Below, piece after piece: positions 53,776-64,000 of a stretch of 64,000 nucleotides of DNA. The notes beneath the pieces are model-generated. The model was given only the letters and a program-made list of their open reading frames with translations, did not search any database and was not told where the DNA came from. The position numbers and the translations under genes were made by a program. The DNA comes from Isoalcanivorax indicus. Its GTDB lineage: Bacteria > Pseudomonadota > Gammaproteobacteria > Pseudomonadales > Alcanivoracaceae. Location: NCBI RefSeq assembly GCF_003259185.1, contig NZ_QGMP01000004.1:1-64000 (forward strand), read 5' to 3'. Every line of letters begins with the position of its first letter. The stretch's first letter is position 1.

Positions 53776-54246
53776 TCAGCGCAGGGTCACGGGCTGCTCG
53801 GGCGCGTGATGGGCGACGTCGATGATCTCCACTTCGAAGGTCAGTTCACGCCCCGCCAGCGGGTGATTGAAGTCCACGGTGACCCAGTCATCGTCCACGG
53901 TGGTGATGACGCCGGGCAGTTCGGCGCGGGCGGCGTCGGCAAAGTTCATGACCACGCCCGGGGACAGGTCGCTGCCCTCCGGAAAGCTGTCGACCCGAAA
54001 ATGCTGCACATTGTCCGGGTTGTAGTCACCAAACCCGTCCTCGGCGGCCAGAAAAACGCTGCGACGGTCGCCCGCCTTGAGCCCGAGCAACGCGCGCTCG
54101 AAGCCAGGCAGTAGCGACTCGTCACCCCAGACGAAGCTGGCGGGCTCACCGCCAAAGGTCGTGTCCAGCTCGGTGCCGTCCATCAGGCGCACCGCAAAAT
54201 GCAGGGTGATGCGCTTTTGCGGGCCGGCCTTGAGATGATCAGTCAT
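53776..54246 (-). CDS. fkpB: FKBP-type peptidyl-prolyl cis-trans isomerase FkpB
   Basis: A 156-residue SlpA/FkpB-type isomerase with the FKBP core interrupted by the insert-in-flap domain ([63 protein letters not shown]), a chaperone-like fold. It overlaps lspA by eight bases; genes for FkpB, LspA and IleS travel together widely in proteobacteria. Confidence 0.93.
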   Translation of the reverse strand: MTDHLKAGPQKRITLHFAVRLMDGTELDTTFGGEPASFVWGDESLLPGFERALLGLKAGDRRSVFLAAEDGFGDYNPDNVQHFRVDSFPEGSDLSPGVVMNFADAARAELPGVITTVDDDWVTVDFNHPLAGRELTFEVEIIDVAHHAPEQPVTLR

Positions 54247-54748
54247 GGGAACGTCTGCCTGCCATAAACATGTCCAGAATGATCAGCGCGGCGCCCACGG
54301 AAATCCCCATGTCGGCCACGTTGAACGCCGGAAAATGCCAGCCTGCCCAGTGGAAATCGAGAAAGTCCACCACATGGCCGTGCACGATGCGATCCCACAG
54401 GTTGCCCAGCGCGCCCCCCAGGATCAGGGCCAGGGCCAGGGCCACCACGGGGCCGTCACGGCCGCGCAGCAGCCAGACCAGAATCACCACACTGGCGATC
54501 ACCGCAATGATGCTGAAGAACCAGCGCTGCCAGCCGCCCGCACCGGCCAGAAAACTGAAGGCCGCGCCTTCGTTGTAGGCCAGCGTCAGATTGAAGAACG
54601 GCAAGATCTCCACCGGCTGATACAGGGTCAGCGCGGCATCGGCCCAGCCTTTCGTCCACAGGTCCAGCACCAGCACCACCAGCGTGATCCACAACCAGTG
54701 AAGGCGACGCCAGGACACCGGGCCCAGCCAGTTGTTTGCCTCAGGCAT
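54239..54748 (-). CDS. lspA: Signal peptidase II (prolipoprotein signal peptidase)
   Basis: Cleaves the signal peptide from lipoproteins after lipid attachment. A 169-residue protein with four membrane helices and the two catalytic aspartates in [14 protein letters not shown] and FNVADMGIS. The ATG at 54748 with GAGG ten bases upstream lies just inside the end of ileS (eight-base overlap) and gives the standard length; an in-frame start 108 bp upstream would run through ileS. Overlaps fkpB. Confidence 0.95.
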   Translation of the reverse strand: MPEANNWLGPVSWRRLHWLWITLVVLVLDLWTKGWADAALTLYQPVEILPFFNLTLAYNEGAAFSFLAGAGGWQRWFFSIIAVIASVVILVWLLRGRDGPVVALALALILGGALGNLWDRIVHGHVVDFLDFHWAGWHFPAFNVADMGISVGAALIILDMFMAGRRSHD

Positions 54749-57557
54749 AGTGACGCACCTCGCCCTGCCCTTCGATATTGTCCACACAGCGGCCGCAGAT
54801 CTCGGGGTGCTCCGGATGGCTGCCCACGTCCTCGCGGTGGTGCCAGCAGCGCGCACACTTGGTGTGCGGTGAAGCCGTAATGGCCACCTTCAACCCGGGC
54901 ATCAGCGAGTCCGCCAGATCGGCAGGCGCTTCGGACAGCGGTTTCAGCGTGGCGGTGGAGGTAATCGTCACGAAGCGCAGCTCATCACCCAGACACGCCA
55001 GCAGCGCCTGCACCTTCTCATCGGCATACAGCACAGCGTCAGCGGCCAGATTGGCGCGCACCACCTTCTGGTTCCGGGCGTCTTCGATGGCCTTGTTCAC
55101 CGCCTGCTTGGCCAGTTGCACCTGCTGCCAGAAGGTCGCGTCCATGCTCGCCTCGGCGGGCAGACGGAACAGGCCGTCGTACCACTCCACCAGGAATACG
55201 GATGCGTCCCGCTCACCGGGCAGGTGCTGCCAGATTTCCTCGGCGGTAAAGCTGAGAATCGGCGCCATCCAGCGCGCCAGCGCTTCGGCGATGTGATACA
55301 GCGCCGTCTGGCAGGAACGTCGGGCGCGCGAATCGGTCTGCGTGGTGTACTGGCGGTCCTTGATGATATCCAGATAAAAACCGCCCAGATCCACAGCACA
55401 GAAATGATGGATGCGCTGATACACCTGATGGAACTGGAAGCTGTCGTACAGGCCGCGAATCTCGTCCTGCAAGGCCGCCGCACGGTGCACGACCCAGCGG
55501 TCCAGCGCCAGCATGTCGTCCGGTGCCAGCGCATTGGTGGCCGGATCAAAGCCGTTCAGGTTGGCCAGCAGGAAACGCGCCGTATTACGGATGCGGCGGT
55601 AGGCATCGCCCATCTGCTTGAGAATATTGTGCGACACACTCATCTCGCCGCGATAGTCGGTGGCCGCTACCCACAGACGCAGGATGTCGGCGCCGAGGGT
55701 CGACGTCACTTCCTGCGGCGCGATCACATTGCCCAGCGACTTGGACATCTTGCGGCCGTCTTCGTCCACGGTAAAACCGTGGGTCAGCACGGTCTTGTAG
55801 GGCGGCGTGTTGCGGATCGCCAGGCTGGTCAGCAGCGAGGACTGGAACCAGCCGCGGTGCTGATCGGAGCCTTCCAGATACAGATCAGCGGGCTGCGACA
55901 GGGCCGGGTTCTGATCCAGCACACAGAAATGTGTCACGCCGGAATCGAACCACACATCCAGCGTGTCGGTGACTTTCTGGTAGCGACTGGCGTCGGCGCC
56001 CAACCCCTGTTCCGCCAGGAAAGCCTCGGCATCCAGTTCGAACCAGGCGTCGATACCGGCCACTTCGACTTTCTTCGCCACGGCTTCAATCAGCCGCAAT
56101 GTTTCCGGGTGCGGCGTGCTGGTTTCGCGGTCCACGAACAGGGCAATGGGCACGCCCCAGGTGCGCTGGCGCGAGATGCACCAGTCCGGGCGATCACGCA
56201 GCATGCCTTCGATACGTGCCTTGCCCCAATCCGGCAGCCAGGTCACCTGGTTGACCGCCTCGTTGGCGCGCGCATGCAGGCCCGCCTGATCCATGCTCAC
56301 AAACCACTGCGCCGTGGCACGGAAGATCAGCGGCGTCTTGTGGCGCCAGCAATGCGGATAGCTGTGGGTGATTTTTTCATCCGCCACCAGATGACCGGCT
56401 TCGCGCAGGGCATCCAGCACCGGCTCGTTCGCCTTGGTCACATGCAGGCCGCCTACCACGGGCGCGCCTTGTGCAAACACTCCGTTGTCCAGCAAGGGGC
56501 TGTCGGTGTCCAGGCCATAGCGCTGGCCGACAATAAAGTCATCCTGACCGTGGCCGGGCGCGGTGTGCACGCAACCGGTACCGGCATCGGTGGTGACGTG
56601 ATCACCCAGAATCACCGGCACCTGCGTGCCCAGGAACGGGTGCTGCAACAGCAGGCTTTCGAGCGCCGCCCCTTTGAAGATGGCTGAACGCGCAGGCGCC
56701 TCCATGCCGGCGCGCGCCGCCACGGTGTCGGCCAGTTCAGACGCCACGACCAATGCCCGACCGGCGCCGCTCAGTACGACGTAATCCAGCTCCGGATGCA
56801 CGGCCACCGCCTTGTTGGCCGGCAGGGTCCAGGGCGTGGTGGTCCAGATCGCCACCGCCACCTGGTCAGCCGTGACGCCGGTACGTGCGGCAAAATCGGC
56901 GGCGTCGACAACAGGAAAGGCAACATCAATGGAGAAGGACTGCTTGTCCTGATATTCCACTTCCGCTTCCGCCAGCGCGGAACCGCAATCCAGACACCAG
57001 TGCACCGGCTTGAAGCCTTTTTGCAAATGGCCGTTATCCACGATACGCCCCAACGCACGGATAATGTTCGCCTCGAAGGCGTAATCCATGGTCAGGTAGG
57101 GACGATCCCAGTCACCGAACACGCCCAGGCGTTTGAAATCCTCGCGCTGGCCGTCCACCTGACTGGCGGCATATTTGCGGCACTCTGCGCGGAACGTCGC
57201 GGCATCCACCTTGTGCCCGGGCTTGCCGACTTTCTGCTCCACCTTGTGCTCGATGGGCAGGCCATGGCAGTCCCAACCCGGCACATAGGGGGCATCAAAG
57301 CCGCTCAGCGTGCGCGACTTGATAATGATGTCCTTGAGAATCTTGTTGACCGAATGACCGATATGAATGCTGCCGTTGGCGTACGGAGGGCCATCGTGCA
57401 GGATGTATTTCGGCTTGCCGGCAAAGCGCGCGCGGATGGCCGCATAAAGGTCATCCTGCGCCCAGCGGGCCAGTTGTTCCGGTTCACGCTGGGCCAGCCC
57501 GGCTTTCATCGGGAAGGGGGTGTCTGGCAGGTTCAGCGTCGACTTGTAGTCGGTCAT
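54741..57557 (-). CDS. ileS: Isoleucyl-tRNA synthetase
   Basis: Charges tRNA-Ile. 938 residues with HIGH-type [10 protein letters not shown] near the N-terminus, the editing CP1 domain in the middle, KMSKS in [11 protein letters not shown] (about 605) and a C-terminal zinc finger [20 protein letters not shown] with two more cysteines. Starts within the end of ribF (ATGA overlap) and ends inside lspA, the usual ribF-ileS-lspA coupling. Confidence 0.97.
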   Translation of the reverse strand: MTDYKSTLNLPDTPFPMKAGLAQREPEQLARWAQDDLYAAIRARFAGKPKYILHDGPPYANGSIHIGHSVNKILKDIIIKSRTLSGFDAPYVPGWDCHGLPIEHKVEQKVGKPGHKVDAATFRAECRKYAASQVDGQREDFKRLGVFGDWDRPYLTMDYAFEANIIRALGRIVDNGHLQKGFKPVHWCLDCGSALAEAEVEYQDKQSFSIDVAFPVVDAADFAARTGVTADQVAVAIWTTTPWTLPANKAVAVHPELDYVVLSGAGRALVVASELADTVAARAGMEAPARSAIFKGAALESLLLQHPFLGTQVPVILGDHVTTDAGTGCVHTAPGHGQDDFIVGQRYGLDTDSPLLDNGVFAQGAPVVGGLHVTKANEPVLDALREAGHLVADEKITHSYPHCWRHKTPLIFRATAQWFVSMDQAGLHARANEAVNQVTWLPDWGKARIEGMLRDRPDWCISRQRTWGVPIALFVDRETSTPHPETLRLIEAVAKKVEVAGIDAWFELDAEAFLAEQGLGADASRYQKVTDTLDVWFDSGVTHFCVLDQNPALSQPADLYLEGSDQHRGWFQSSLLTSLAIRNTPPYKTVLTHGFTVDEDGRKMSKSLGNVIAPQEVTSTLGADILRLWVAATDYRGEMSVSHNILKQMGDAYRRIRNTARFLLANLNGFDPATNALAPDDMLALDRWVVHRAAALQDEIRGLYDSFQFHQVYQRIHHFCAVDLGGFYLDIIKDRQYTTQTDSRARRSCQTALYHIAEALARWMAPILSFTAEEIWQHLPGERDASVFLVEWYDGLFRLPAEASMDATFWQQVQLAKQAVNKAIEDARNQKVVRANLAADAVLYADEKVQALLACLGDELRFVTITSTATLKPLSEAPADLADSLMPGLKVAITASPHTKCARCWHHREDVGSHPEHPEICGRCVDNIEGQGEVRHYA

Positions 57558-58495
57558 AGGGTAGTGCCTTCTCTCGCAAACCAGTGTCTGGCGTTGTCGA
57601 TATCGTTGTGGATGGCGTCACGCAGGGCATCCAGCCCGTCGAACTTCTTTTCCGGCCGCAGATGATGCCGCAGGGCGACCTCCAGGTGGCGGCCATACAG
57701 GTCGCCCTGATAATCCAGCAGGTGCACTTCCAGGCGCCAGTCGCGGCCGTTGACGCTGGGTCGACTGCCCATATTGGCGACTGCGGCATGATCTGTCAGC
57801 CCGGCGCCGTTCACCGTGACGGCAAACACGCCGGTGATCGGCACGCGCAGGCGGCGCAGCGGCAAGTTGGCGGTGGGCACACCCAGGGTACGGCCAATAT
57901 GGTCACCGTGGTGCACGCGGCCGCTGATGCCATAGGGTCGCCCCAGCAGGGCTTCGGTTTCCGCCAGGTCGCCACGCGCCAGGGCGTCACGCACCCGGGT
58001 GCTGGACACACGCGCTCCGGCGGCTTCGCAGGTGGGCGTGTCTTCCACGCTAAAACCGTGGCGGCGGCCGGCCTGCTGCAAATAAGCAAAATCACCTTCG
58101 CGTCCGCTGCCGAAGCGGAAATCATCACCAATCACCAGATGGCGCACGCCGAGGCCATCCACCAGCAGGTTACGCACAAAGTCTTCAGCACTCTGGCAGC
58201 GGAAGGCGTTGTCGAAACGGGCGCAGAAGACCTGATCGACGCCGAGGTGGGCCAGGGTGCGCAGCTTGTCGCGCAGGGACATGAGGCGCGCAGGGGCCTG
58301 CTCGGGTGCAAAGAACTCCTGCGGCTGCGGCTCGAACAGCATCACGGTGCTGGCCACGCCCAGGGCGCGAGCCTGCTCACGCACGCGGTCCAGTATCTTG
58401 CGGTGGCCAAGGTGCACGCCATCGAAGTTGCCGATGGTGGCCACGCAGCCGTACTGGGCCCGGTGGAGGTTATGTGTGCCGCGAATCAGATGCAT
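57554..58495 (-). CDS. ribF: Bifunctional riboflavin kinase / FAD synthetase
   Basis: Makes FMN from riboflavin and then FAD. 313 residues; the N-terminal FAD synthetase (about 1-180) has [10 protein letters not shown], and the C-terminal riboflavin kinase (about 185-310) has [13 protein letters not shown]. The ATG at 58495 starts the conserved MHLIRG; an in-frame start 102 bp upstream lies in the repeat-bearing leader and encodes a proline-rich extension unlike the family. The last four bases overlap ileS. Confidence 0.95.
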   Translation of the reverse strand: MHLIRGTHNLHRAQYGCVATIGNFDGVHLGHRKILDRVREQARALGVASTVMLFEPQPQEFFAPEQAPARLMSLRDKLRTLAHLGVDQVFCARFDNAFRCQSAEDFVRNLLVDGLGVRHLVIGDDFRFGSGREGDFAYLQQAGRRHGFSVEDTPTCEAAGARVSSTRVRDALARGDLAETEALLGRPYGISGRVHHGDHIGRTLGVPTANLPLRRLRVPITGVFAVTVNGAGLTDHAAVANMGSRPSVNGRDWRLEVHLLDYQGDLYGRHLEVALRHHLRPEKKFDGLDALRDAIHNDIDNARHWFAREGTTL

Positions 58496-58527
58496 GCCGG
58501 TGGCTTGGTCCTGGTCGGGTGGCGGAC

Positions 58528-58635
58528 GAGGCGGCCCGACAGGGCATCCCGGAACCCGCCGTGAACCCGTCCATGGGGGCTTGCGTTCGGCATCCATGCC
58601 TCACACAGTTCCGGGATGCCCTGTCGGGCCGCCTC
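58528..58635. repeat. 28-bp perfect inverted repeat (large stem-loop) between murJ and ribF
   Basis: Left arm 58528-58555 and right arm 58608-58635 are exact reverse complements (28 of 28), extending to 31 of 32 with one mismatch, around a 52-base center. It lies between the murJ stop and the ribF start on one strand, so any readthrough RNA folds into a very stable hairpin. Perfect, long arms suggest a mobile REP/MITE-like dispersed element or a structured attenuator rather than chance. Confidence 0.85.
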
Positions 58636-58678
58636 ATCCTTCGCGTCAAGGTTCATGCGAAAGGCCGGATTATAGGGG

Positions 58679-60304
58679 TCAGCGGCGCAGGTGACGAGGC
58701 CTCATGCCCAGAAGCAGCAGCGCGAGGGTATAAATCAGCATGCCGGCCACCACCACACCCAGCAAGGCGGCGGCGCGGGTCCAGGCCGTGGCCTCGAACC
58801 AGAGGCTGGTGCTGGCGGCAAGATAATGGACGCCCAGGGCCATGGCCAGGCCAGCCAGACCGATGCGGGTGAGTTGGCGCCCCCAGCCCGGGGTCGGGGT
58901 ATAGAAACCTGCCAGGCTGAGGCCGCGCCAGAGCAGCAGGGCGTTGAGCCAGGCAGACAGGGCCGTGGCCAGGGCCAGGCCGACGTGGCGCAGGTGCCAG
59001 ACGAGGATCAGGTTGAAGACCATGTTGGCGACCATGGCGATGATGCCGATCTTGACCGGAGTGCGGGTGTCCTGGCGGGCGAAGAAGCCGGGGGCCAGGA
59101 TCTTGATCAGCATGAAGGCGACCACGCCGAAGGCGTAGGCGCGCAGGGATGCGGCGGACTGCTCCACATCGAACAGGGTGAAGTCGCCATACAGGAACAG
59201 GGCGGCCAGAAGAGGCTCGCTGATCACGGACAGGGCCAGGGCGGCGGGCAGACCGACGAGGATCACCAGGCGCACGCCCCAGTCGAGGGTACGGGAAAAT
59301 TCCGCCGGGGACGCCGTGACATGGGTCTTCGACAGGCTTGGCAGGATCACGGTGCCGATGGCGATGGCGAAGATACCCAGGGGCAGCTCGACAAGGCGAT
59401 CGGAATAGTAGAGCCAGGTGACGCTGCCGGTTTCCAGCAGGGAGGCGAGCACGGTGTCGAGCAGCAGGTTGATCTGGCTGACGGAGACGCCGAACAGGGC
59501 GGGCGCCATCAGGGCCATGATCTTTTTCACGCCGGGGTCGCCGAAGCGCACCTGGGGGCGCGGCATCAGGCCGATGCGCGCCAGGAACGGCAACTGGAAC
59601 AACAGCTGCGCCATGCCGGCGGCCAGCACACCCCAGGCGAGGGCCACGGCCATGCGCTCTTCCACAAACAGGGGGGTGGCGAACAAGGCGGCGCCAATGA
59701 GGCTGATATTCAGCAGCACCGGGGTAAAGGCGGGTACGGCAAAGCGGCCCCAGGTGTTGAGGATGCTGCCCGCAAAGGCGGTCAGGGCGATAAAGAACAG
59801 GTACGGGAAGGTCAGCCTCAGCATTTCCACGGCCAGGGCGCGCTTGTAGGGGTCATCCCCGAACCCCGGAGCAAACACGGTGATCAGCACCGGGGCGCCG
59901 ACCACCCCGATGACCGTGACCAGTATGAGCACCGAACCCAGGGTGCCCGCCACCCGATTGACCAGCAGGCGCACGGCCTCGGGGGCGCCCTTGCTCTTGT
60001 ATTCGCTGAGCACCGGCACAAAGGCCTGATTGAAGGCACCCTCGGCGAACAGGCGGCGCAGGAAGTTGGGAATGCGGAAGGCGACGAAGAAGGCGTCGGT
60101 ACCCGCAGAAACGCCGAACACGCGCGCCAGGATCACGTCCCGGGCCAGGCCGAGCACGCGCGACAGCAGGGTCATGCTGCTGACCACCAGGGTCGAGGCC
60201 ATCAGGCGCCCGGGACGGCCCGGCGGGGGCGTCTCCGCCGGGCCGGGAGGCACATCCTGTGGGCCGCTCGGGGGGCGCGGCGGCATCTCTGCGGGCTCGC
60301 TCAT
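58679..60304 (-). CDS. murJ: Lipid II flippase MurJ
   Basis: Moves lipid II across the inner membrane for peptidoglycan synthesis. A 541-residue MOP-superfamily protein with about 14 membrane helices. Conserved family motifs include the RDVILARVFG loop and PNFLRRLFAEGAFNQAF. A proline-rich N-terminal extension (MSEPAEMPPRPPSGPQDVPP...) of about 35 residues precedes the first helix. The ATG at 60304 has GGAGAG upstream. Upstream of ribF in the usual murJ-ribF order, separated by a long inverted repeat. Confidence 0.94.
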   Translation of the reverse strand: MSEPAEMPPRPPSGPQDVPPGPAETPPPGRPGRLMASTLVVSSMTLLSRVLGLARDVILARVFGVSAGTDAFFVAFRIPNFLRRLFAEGAFNQAFVPVLSEYKSKGAPEAVRLLVNRVAGTLGSVLILVTVIGVVGAPVLITVFAPGFGDDPYKRALAVEMLRLTFPYLFFIALTAFAGSILNTWGRFAVPAFTPVLLNISLIGAALFATPLFVEERMAVALAWGVLAAGMAQLLFQLPFLARIGLMPRPQVRFGDPGVKKIMALMAPALFGVSVSQINLLLDTVLASLLETGSVTWLYYSDRLVELPLGIFAIAIGTVILPSLSKTHVTASPAEFSRTLDWGVRLVILVGLPAALALSVISEPLLAALFLYGDFTLFDVEQSAASLRAYAFGVVAFMLIKILAPGFFARQDTRTPVKIGIIAMVANMVFNLILVWHLRHVGLALATALSAWLNALLLWRGLSLAGFYTPTPGWGRQLTRIGLAGLAMALGVHYLAASTSLWFEATAWTRAAALLGVVVAGMLIYTLALLLLGMRPRHLRR

Positions 60305-60411
60305 GGACTCTCCGTGAAAACCGGGCAAGCGTAGCCGGAACCGGCATGTCACGCTACCCCGCCGCGCCCGGCCAGCCCCCGAAAAAACCCGTTTCCCCTG
60401 CCCTGCCTCCC

Positions 60412-60440
60412 TTGACAATCCACCCCGCCATCGGCATAGT
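60412..60440 (+). promoter_or_regulatory. Predicted sigma-70 promoter for rpsT
   Basis: A perfect -35 TTGACA, a 17-bp spacer and CATAGT as -10, followed by a GC-rich TGCGC discriminator typical of ribosomal-protein promoters under stringent control. A transcript would start about 75 bp before the rpsT start codon. Confidence 0.7.
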
Positions 60441-60520
60441 TGCGCGTCTTTCAGGCAGGTGGGGCACGTGTGCCCGTATTCTGCCCGCGATGACAACCTA
60501 ATTTCGACAGGAGCAGGACC

Positions 60521-60793
60521 TTGGCTAACTCACCGCAAGCGCGAAAGCGTGCTCGTCAGGCGGAGAAGCGTCGTCAGCACAATGCAGCAATGCGCTCCAT
60601 GGTGCGGACCTACCTCAAGAAGGTAAACGCGGCCATTGCGTCCGGTGACCAGCAGTCTGCTCAGGCAGCGTATACGAAAGCTGTTTCGGTCCTGGACAAG
60701 GCCACCCGCAAGGGCAAGTTTCACCCCAACAAGGCAGCTCGCCACAAGAGCCGCCTGAACGCCAAAGTCAAGGCGCTGGGTGCCGCTGCCTGA
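60521..60793 (+). CDS. rpsT: 30S ribosomal protein S20
   Basis: Primary-binding protein of the 30S subunit. A 90-residue basic helical protein ([20 protein letters not shown]...). The start is TTG at 60521, the same rare start used by E. coli rpsT, where it takes part in autoregulation; AGGAG lies upstream. Flanked by a promoter and a strong terminator, so it is monocistronic. Divergent from murJ. Confidence 0.97.
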   Translation: MANSPQARKRARQAEKRRQHNAAMRSMVRTYLKKVNAAIASGDQQSAQAAYTKAVSVLDKATRKGKFHPNKAARHKSRLNAKVKALGAAA

Positions 60794-60808
60794 GGTTAAC
60801 CTCTCGCA

Positions 60809-60847
60809 GCAATAAAAAAACCGGCCAATGGCCGGTTTTTTTATTGC
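60809..60847. terminator. Bidirectional rho-independent terminator between rpsT and proB
   Basis: An 18-bp perfect inverted repeat (arms GCAATAAAAAAACCGGCC and its complement) with a three-base loop and T-runs on both strands. It ends rpsT on the plus strand and proB on the minus strand. Confidence 0.95.
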
Positions 60848-60850
60848 CTG

Positions 60851-62002
60851 TCAGAACACCACCATGTTGTCGCGGTGGATCAGCTCTTCTTCGTTCCTGT
60901 AGCCCAGAATAGCCTGGATCTCGCTGCTCTTGCGGCGAACCAGCCTTGCGGCCTCATCAGCATCGTAGTTCACCAGACCACAGGCCACACGCTGGCCCTG
61001 CTCATCCTCACAGGCCACCATCTCACCGCGTGAGAACTGGCCCTGCACGGCGGTGACGCCCACAGGCAACAGGCTCGAACCGGCTTCGCGCAGGCGCTTG
61101 ACGGCGCCCGCATCCAGAGTCAGGCGGCCGCGCATCTGCAGGTGCCCGGCCAGCCATTGTTTGCGGGCATTGTAGGGGCTGGTATCGGGCAACAGGGTAG
61201 TGCCCGGCGCTTCGCCCGCAGCGAGCGCTGCCAGCACTTCAGGGCTGCGGCCGCTGGCGATGGTGGTGCGGGCGCCGCTGCGGGCGGCCAGCGTGGCCGC
61301 ACGCACCTTGGTAATCATGCCGCCACGCCCCAGCGGGCCACCGGAACCGCCCGCCACCTCCATCAGGCGCGGATCGGAAGCCTGGGCCTCACGGATCAGC
61401 GGGGCCTCCGGGTCCTTGCGCGGGTCGCGTTCATACAGACCATTCTGGTCCGTGAGGATCACCAGGCGATCGGCCTCGACCAGATTGGCCACCAGCGCCG
61501 CCAGGGTATCGTTATCACCGAACCGGATTTCATCGGTGACCACGGTGTCGTTCTCGTTGACCACGGGAACCACCTGCAGGCGCAGCAGCGTCAGCAGGGT
61601 GGCACGGCCATTCAGATAACGGGTGCGGTCAGACAGGTCATCGTGGGTCAGCAACACCTGGGCGGTGTGCAACCCGTGCACCTGGAAACGGGATTCCCAG
61701 GCCTGCACCAGCCCCATCTGGCCCACGGCCGCAGCAGCCTGCAGGGCATGTATGGAGTCAGGGCGCTGCGACCAGCCGAGGCGGCGCATCCCTTCGGCCA
61801 CCGCGCCAGAGGACACCACGACCACTTCGATGCCCTGTGCACGCAGAGCCACCATCTGGTCGACCCAGCGCTGCATCAGGTGGGTATCCAGCCCGGCGCC
61901 GTTATTGGTCAGCAGCGCGCTGCCTATCTTGATGACCCAGCGCGCCCGGCGGCGACTGTCCTGCTGCTCCATTGACTGTGCCTGATCCTGCTGCTGACTC
62001 AT
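60851..62002 (-). CDS. proB: Glutamate 5-kinase
   Basis: First step of proline synthesis. 383 residues with an amino-acid-kinase domain ([46 protein letters not shown]) and a C-terminal PUA domain (about 285-380; [25 protein letters not shown]). The start at 62002 (ATG) is preferred to a GTG two codons earlier. Lies 15 bp downstream of obgE, likely in one operon, and ends at a bidirectional terminator. An N-terminal Gln-rich stretch precedes the kinase core. Confidence 0.95.
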   Translation of the reverse strand: MSQQQDQAQSMEQQDSRRRARWVIKIGSALLTNNGAGLDTHLMQRWVDQMVALRAQGIEVVVVSSGAVAEGMRRLGWSQRPDSIHALQAAAAVGQMGLVQAWESRFQVHGLHTAQVLLTHDDLSDRTRYLNGRATLLTLLRLQVVPVVNENDTVVTDEIRFGDNDTLAALVANLVEADRLVILTDQNGLYERDPRKDPEAPLIREAQASDPRLMEVAGGSGGPLGRGGMITKVRAATLAARSGARTTIASGRSPEVLAALAAGEAPGTTLLPDTSPYNARKQWLAGHLQMRGRLTLDAGAVKRLREAGSSLLPVGVTAVQGQFSRGEMVACEDEQGQRVACGLVNYDADEAARLVRRKSSEIQAILGYRNEEELIHRDNMVVF

Positions 62003-62017
62003 GCGCACCTGGCCCGG

Positions 62018-63280
<1,263 letters not shown>

Positions 63281-63282
63281 TC

Positions 63283-63315
63283 AAAAAGCCCCACCGGCGT
63301 TACCCGGCGGGGCTT
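63283..63315 (-). terminator. Rho-independent terminator after rpmA
   Basis: On the minus strand a 12-bp stem (one mismatch) AAGCCCCGCCGG / CCGGTGGGGCTT around GTAACG is followed by a T-rich run. It lies between rpmA and obgE, so the ribosomal protein transcript should stop here. Confidence 0.85.
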
Positions 63316-63348
63316 CTTTGCTGTCACGGCAAAAGCCGGTCAGCAGGA

Positions 63349-63609
63349 TCAGGCTACCGGTTCGATGGTAACGAACTTGCGGCTTTCCGAACCCTTGGTC
63401 TCGAACTTCACGCGCCCGGCGGACGTGGCGAAGATCGTGTGGTCACGGCCCAGGCCGGTGTTGGCACCGGAGTGGAAACGGGTGCCACGCTGACGCACGA
63501 TGATTTCACCGGCTTGCACCACCTGGCCGCCGAAGCGCTTGACGCCAAGGCGTTTGCTTTCTGAATCGCGGCCGTTACGTGTACTACCGCCTGCTTTTTT
63601 GTGTGCCAT
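63349..63609 (-). CDS. rpmA: 50S ribosomal protein L27
   Basis: Component of the 50S peptidyl-transferase region. An 86-residue basic protein with N-terminal [20 protein letters not shown] and the central [20 protein letters not shown] motif. Follows rplU by 27 bp in the conserved rplU-rpmA operon, and is followed by a terminator. Confidence 0.98.
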   Translation of the reverse strand: MAHKKAGGSTRNGRDSESKRLGVKRFGGQVVQAGEIIVRQRGTRFHSGANTGLGRDHTIFATSAGRVKFETKGSESRKFVTIEPVA

Positions 63610-63636
63610 GTCTGAATACCTCTCGCTATGCCCGGA

Positions 63637-63948
63637 TCAGCCGCTGATGCCGGTGATCTTCACTTCCGTAAACCACTGACGGTGGCCCTGCTGCTTGCGA
63701 TAGTGCTTGCGGCGACGGAACTTGACGATACGAATCTTCTTGTGGCGGCCCTGTTCAACCACTTCTGCGGTCACTTTGGCGCCGTCAACCAGAGGCTGGC
63801 CTACGGTGATCTTGTCGCCGTCGGCAACCAGGAGGACCTGATCGAACTCCACGGCTTCACCGGTGCCGACTTCCAGTTTCTCGATGCGCAGGAGATCGCC
63901 TTCTTCCACGCGATACTGCTTGCCACCGGTCTTGATGACTGCGTACAT
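63637..63948 (-). CDS. rplU: 50S ribosomal protein L21
   Basis: A 103-residue 23S rRNA-binding protein ([48 protein letters not shown]). GGAG lies ten bases before the ATG at 63948. First gene of the rplU-rpmA operon; its promoter lies near or beyond the window edge. Confidence 0.98.
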   Translation of the reverse strand: MYAVIKTGGKQYRVEEGDLLRIEKLEVGTGEAVEFDQVLLVADGDKITVGQPLVDGAKVTAEVVEQGRHKKIRIVKFRRRKHYRKQQGHRQWFTEVKITGISG

Positions 63949-64000
63949 GCTGCTGTTACTCCGAGCGGGTCACGGGTGGCGGGTGCAAGCACCGCTTGAT

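Noticed and set aside
58691-60334. Plus-strand frame of 547 codons opposite murJ
   Set aside because: Antisense shadow; extremely rich in Gly, Gln, His and Asp without a recognisable fold.

Overview
The window reads as a GC-rich chromosomal segment of a marine-type gammaproteobacterium close to Pseudomonadales/Oceanospirillales, most likely an Alcanivorax-like species. This is inferred from gene content and from gene order that, from memory, closely follows Pseudomonas aeruginosa over the right half (clpB-pgeF-rluD-bamD-pilS-pilR-thiO-minor pilins-ispH-fkpB-lspA-ileS-ribF-murJ-rpsT-proB-obgE-rpmA-rplU). Coding density is high. I see no rRNA, tRNA, CRISPR array, prophage or insertion sequence.

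Left edge (0.15-6.5 kb): msrQ/msrP methionine-sulfoxide repair, an aldehyde dehydrogenase, pssA (phosphatidylserine synthase), ilvC and a divergent LysR regulator, ilvY.

Accessory stretch (6.5-31 kb): a small membrane protein, a PAS protein and a CheB-CheR-PAS fusion; a Crp/Fnr-type regulator; an outer-membrane barrel; a pseudo-receiver-PAS-GGDEF protein coupled to a small lipoprotein; an Anbu-type proteasome-like peptidase with an N-formylglutamate amidohydrolase-like and a transglutaminase-like protein; a divergent TetR / periplasmic protein / small secreted protein / GST-like cluster with two matching palindromic operators; a large two-propeller-like lipoprotein; a YfaZ-like barrel, YqhA, a RIO-type kinase, a lipoprotein, a Ca/Na antiporter; several unknown proteins; a MerR regulator divergent from an epimerase; a di-iron ferritin-like protein divergent from a TetR regulator.

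Conserved right half (31-64 kb): ilvI-ilvH, a DUF4124 protein, rluD-pgeF-clpB with a sigma-32-like promoter, bamD, nadE, pilS-pilR (type IV pilus two-component system), thiO, a seven-gene minor pilin block (fimU-pilV-pilW-pilX-pilY1-pilE-fimT), then murJ-ribF-ileS-lspA-fkpB-ispH, rpsT, obgE-proB and rplU-rpmA.

Main points of interest: the ilvIH and ilvC-pssA halves of a normally contiguous branched-chain amino acid locus are separated by about 25 kb of accessory genes; the Anbu gene has a reduced, unusual operon; a TetR cluster carries paired perfect GTNNACANTGTNNAC operators; the minor pilin block appears inverted relative to its flanks; and a 28-bp perfect inverted repeat sits between murJ and ribF.
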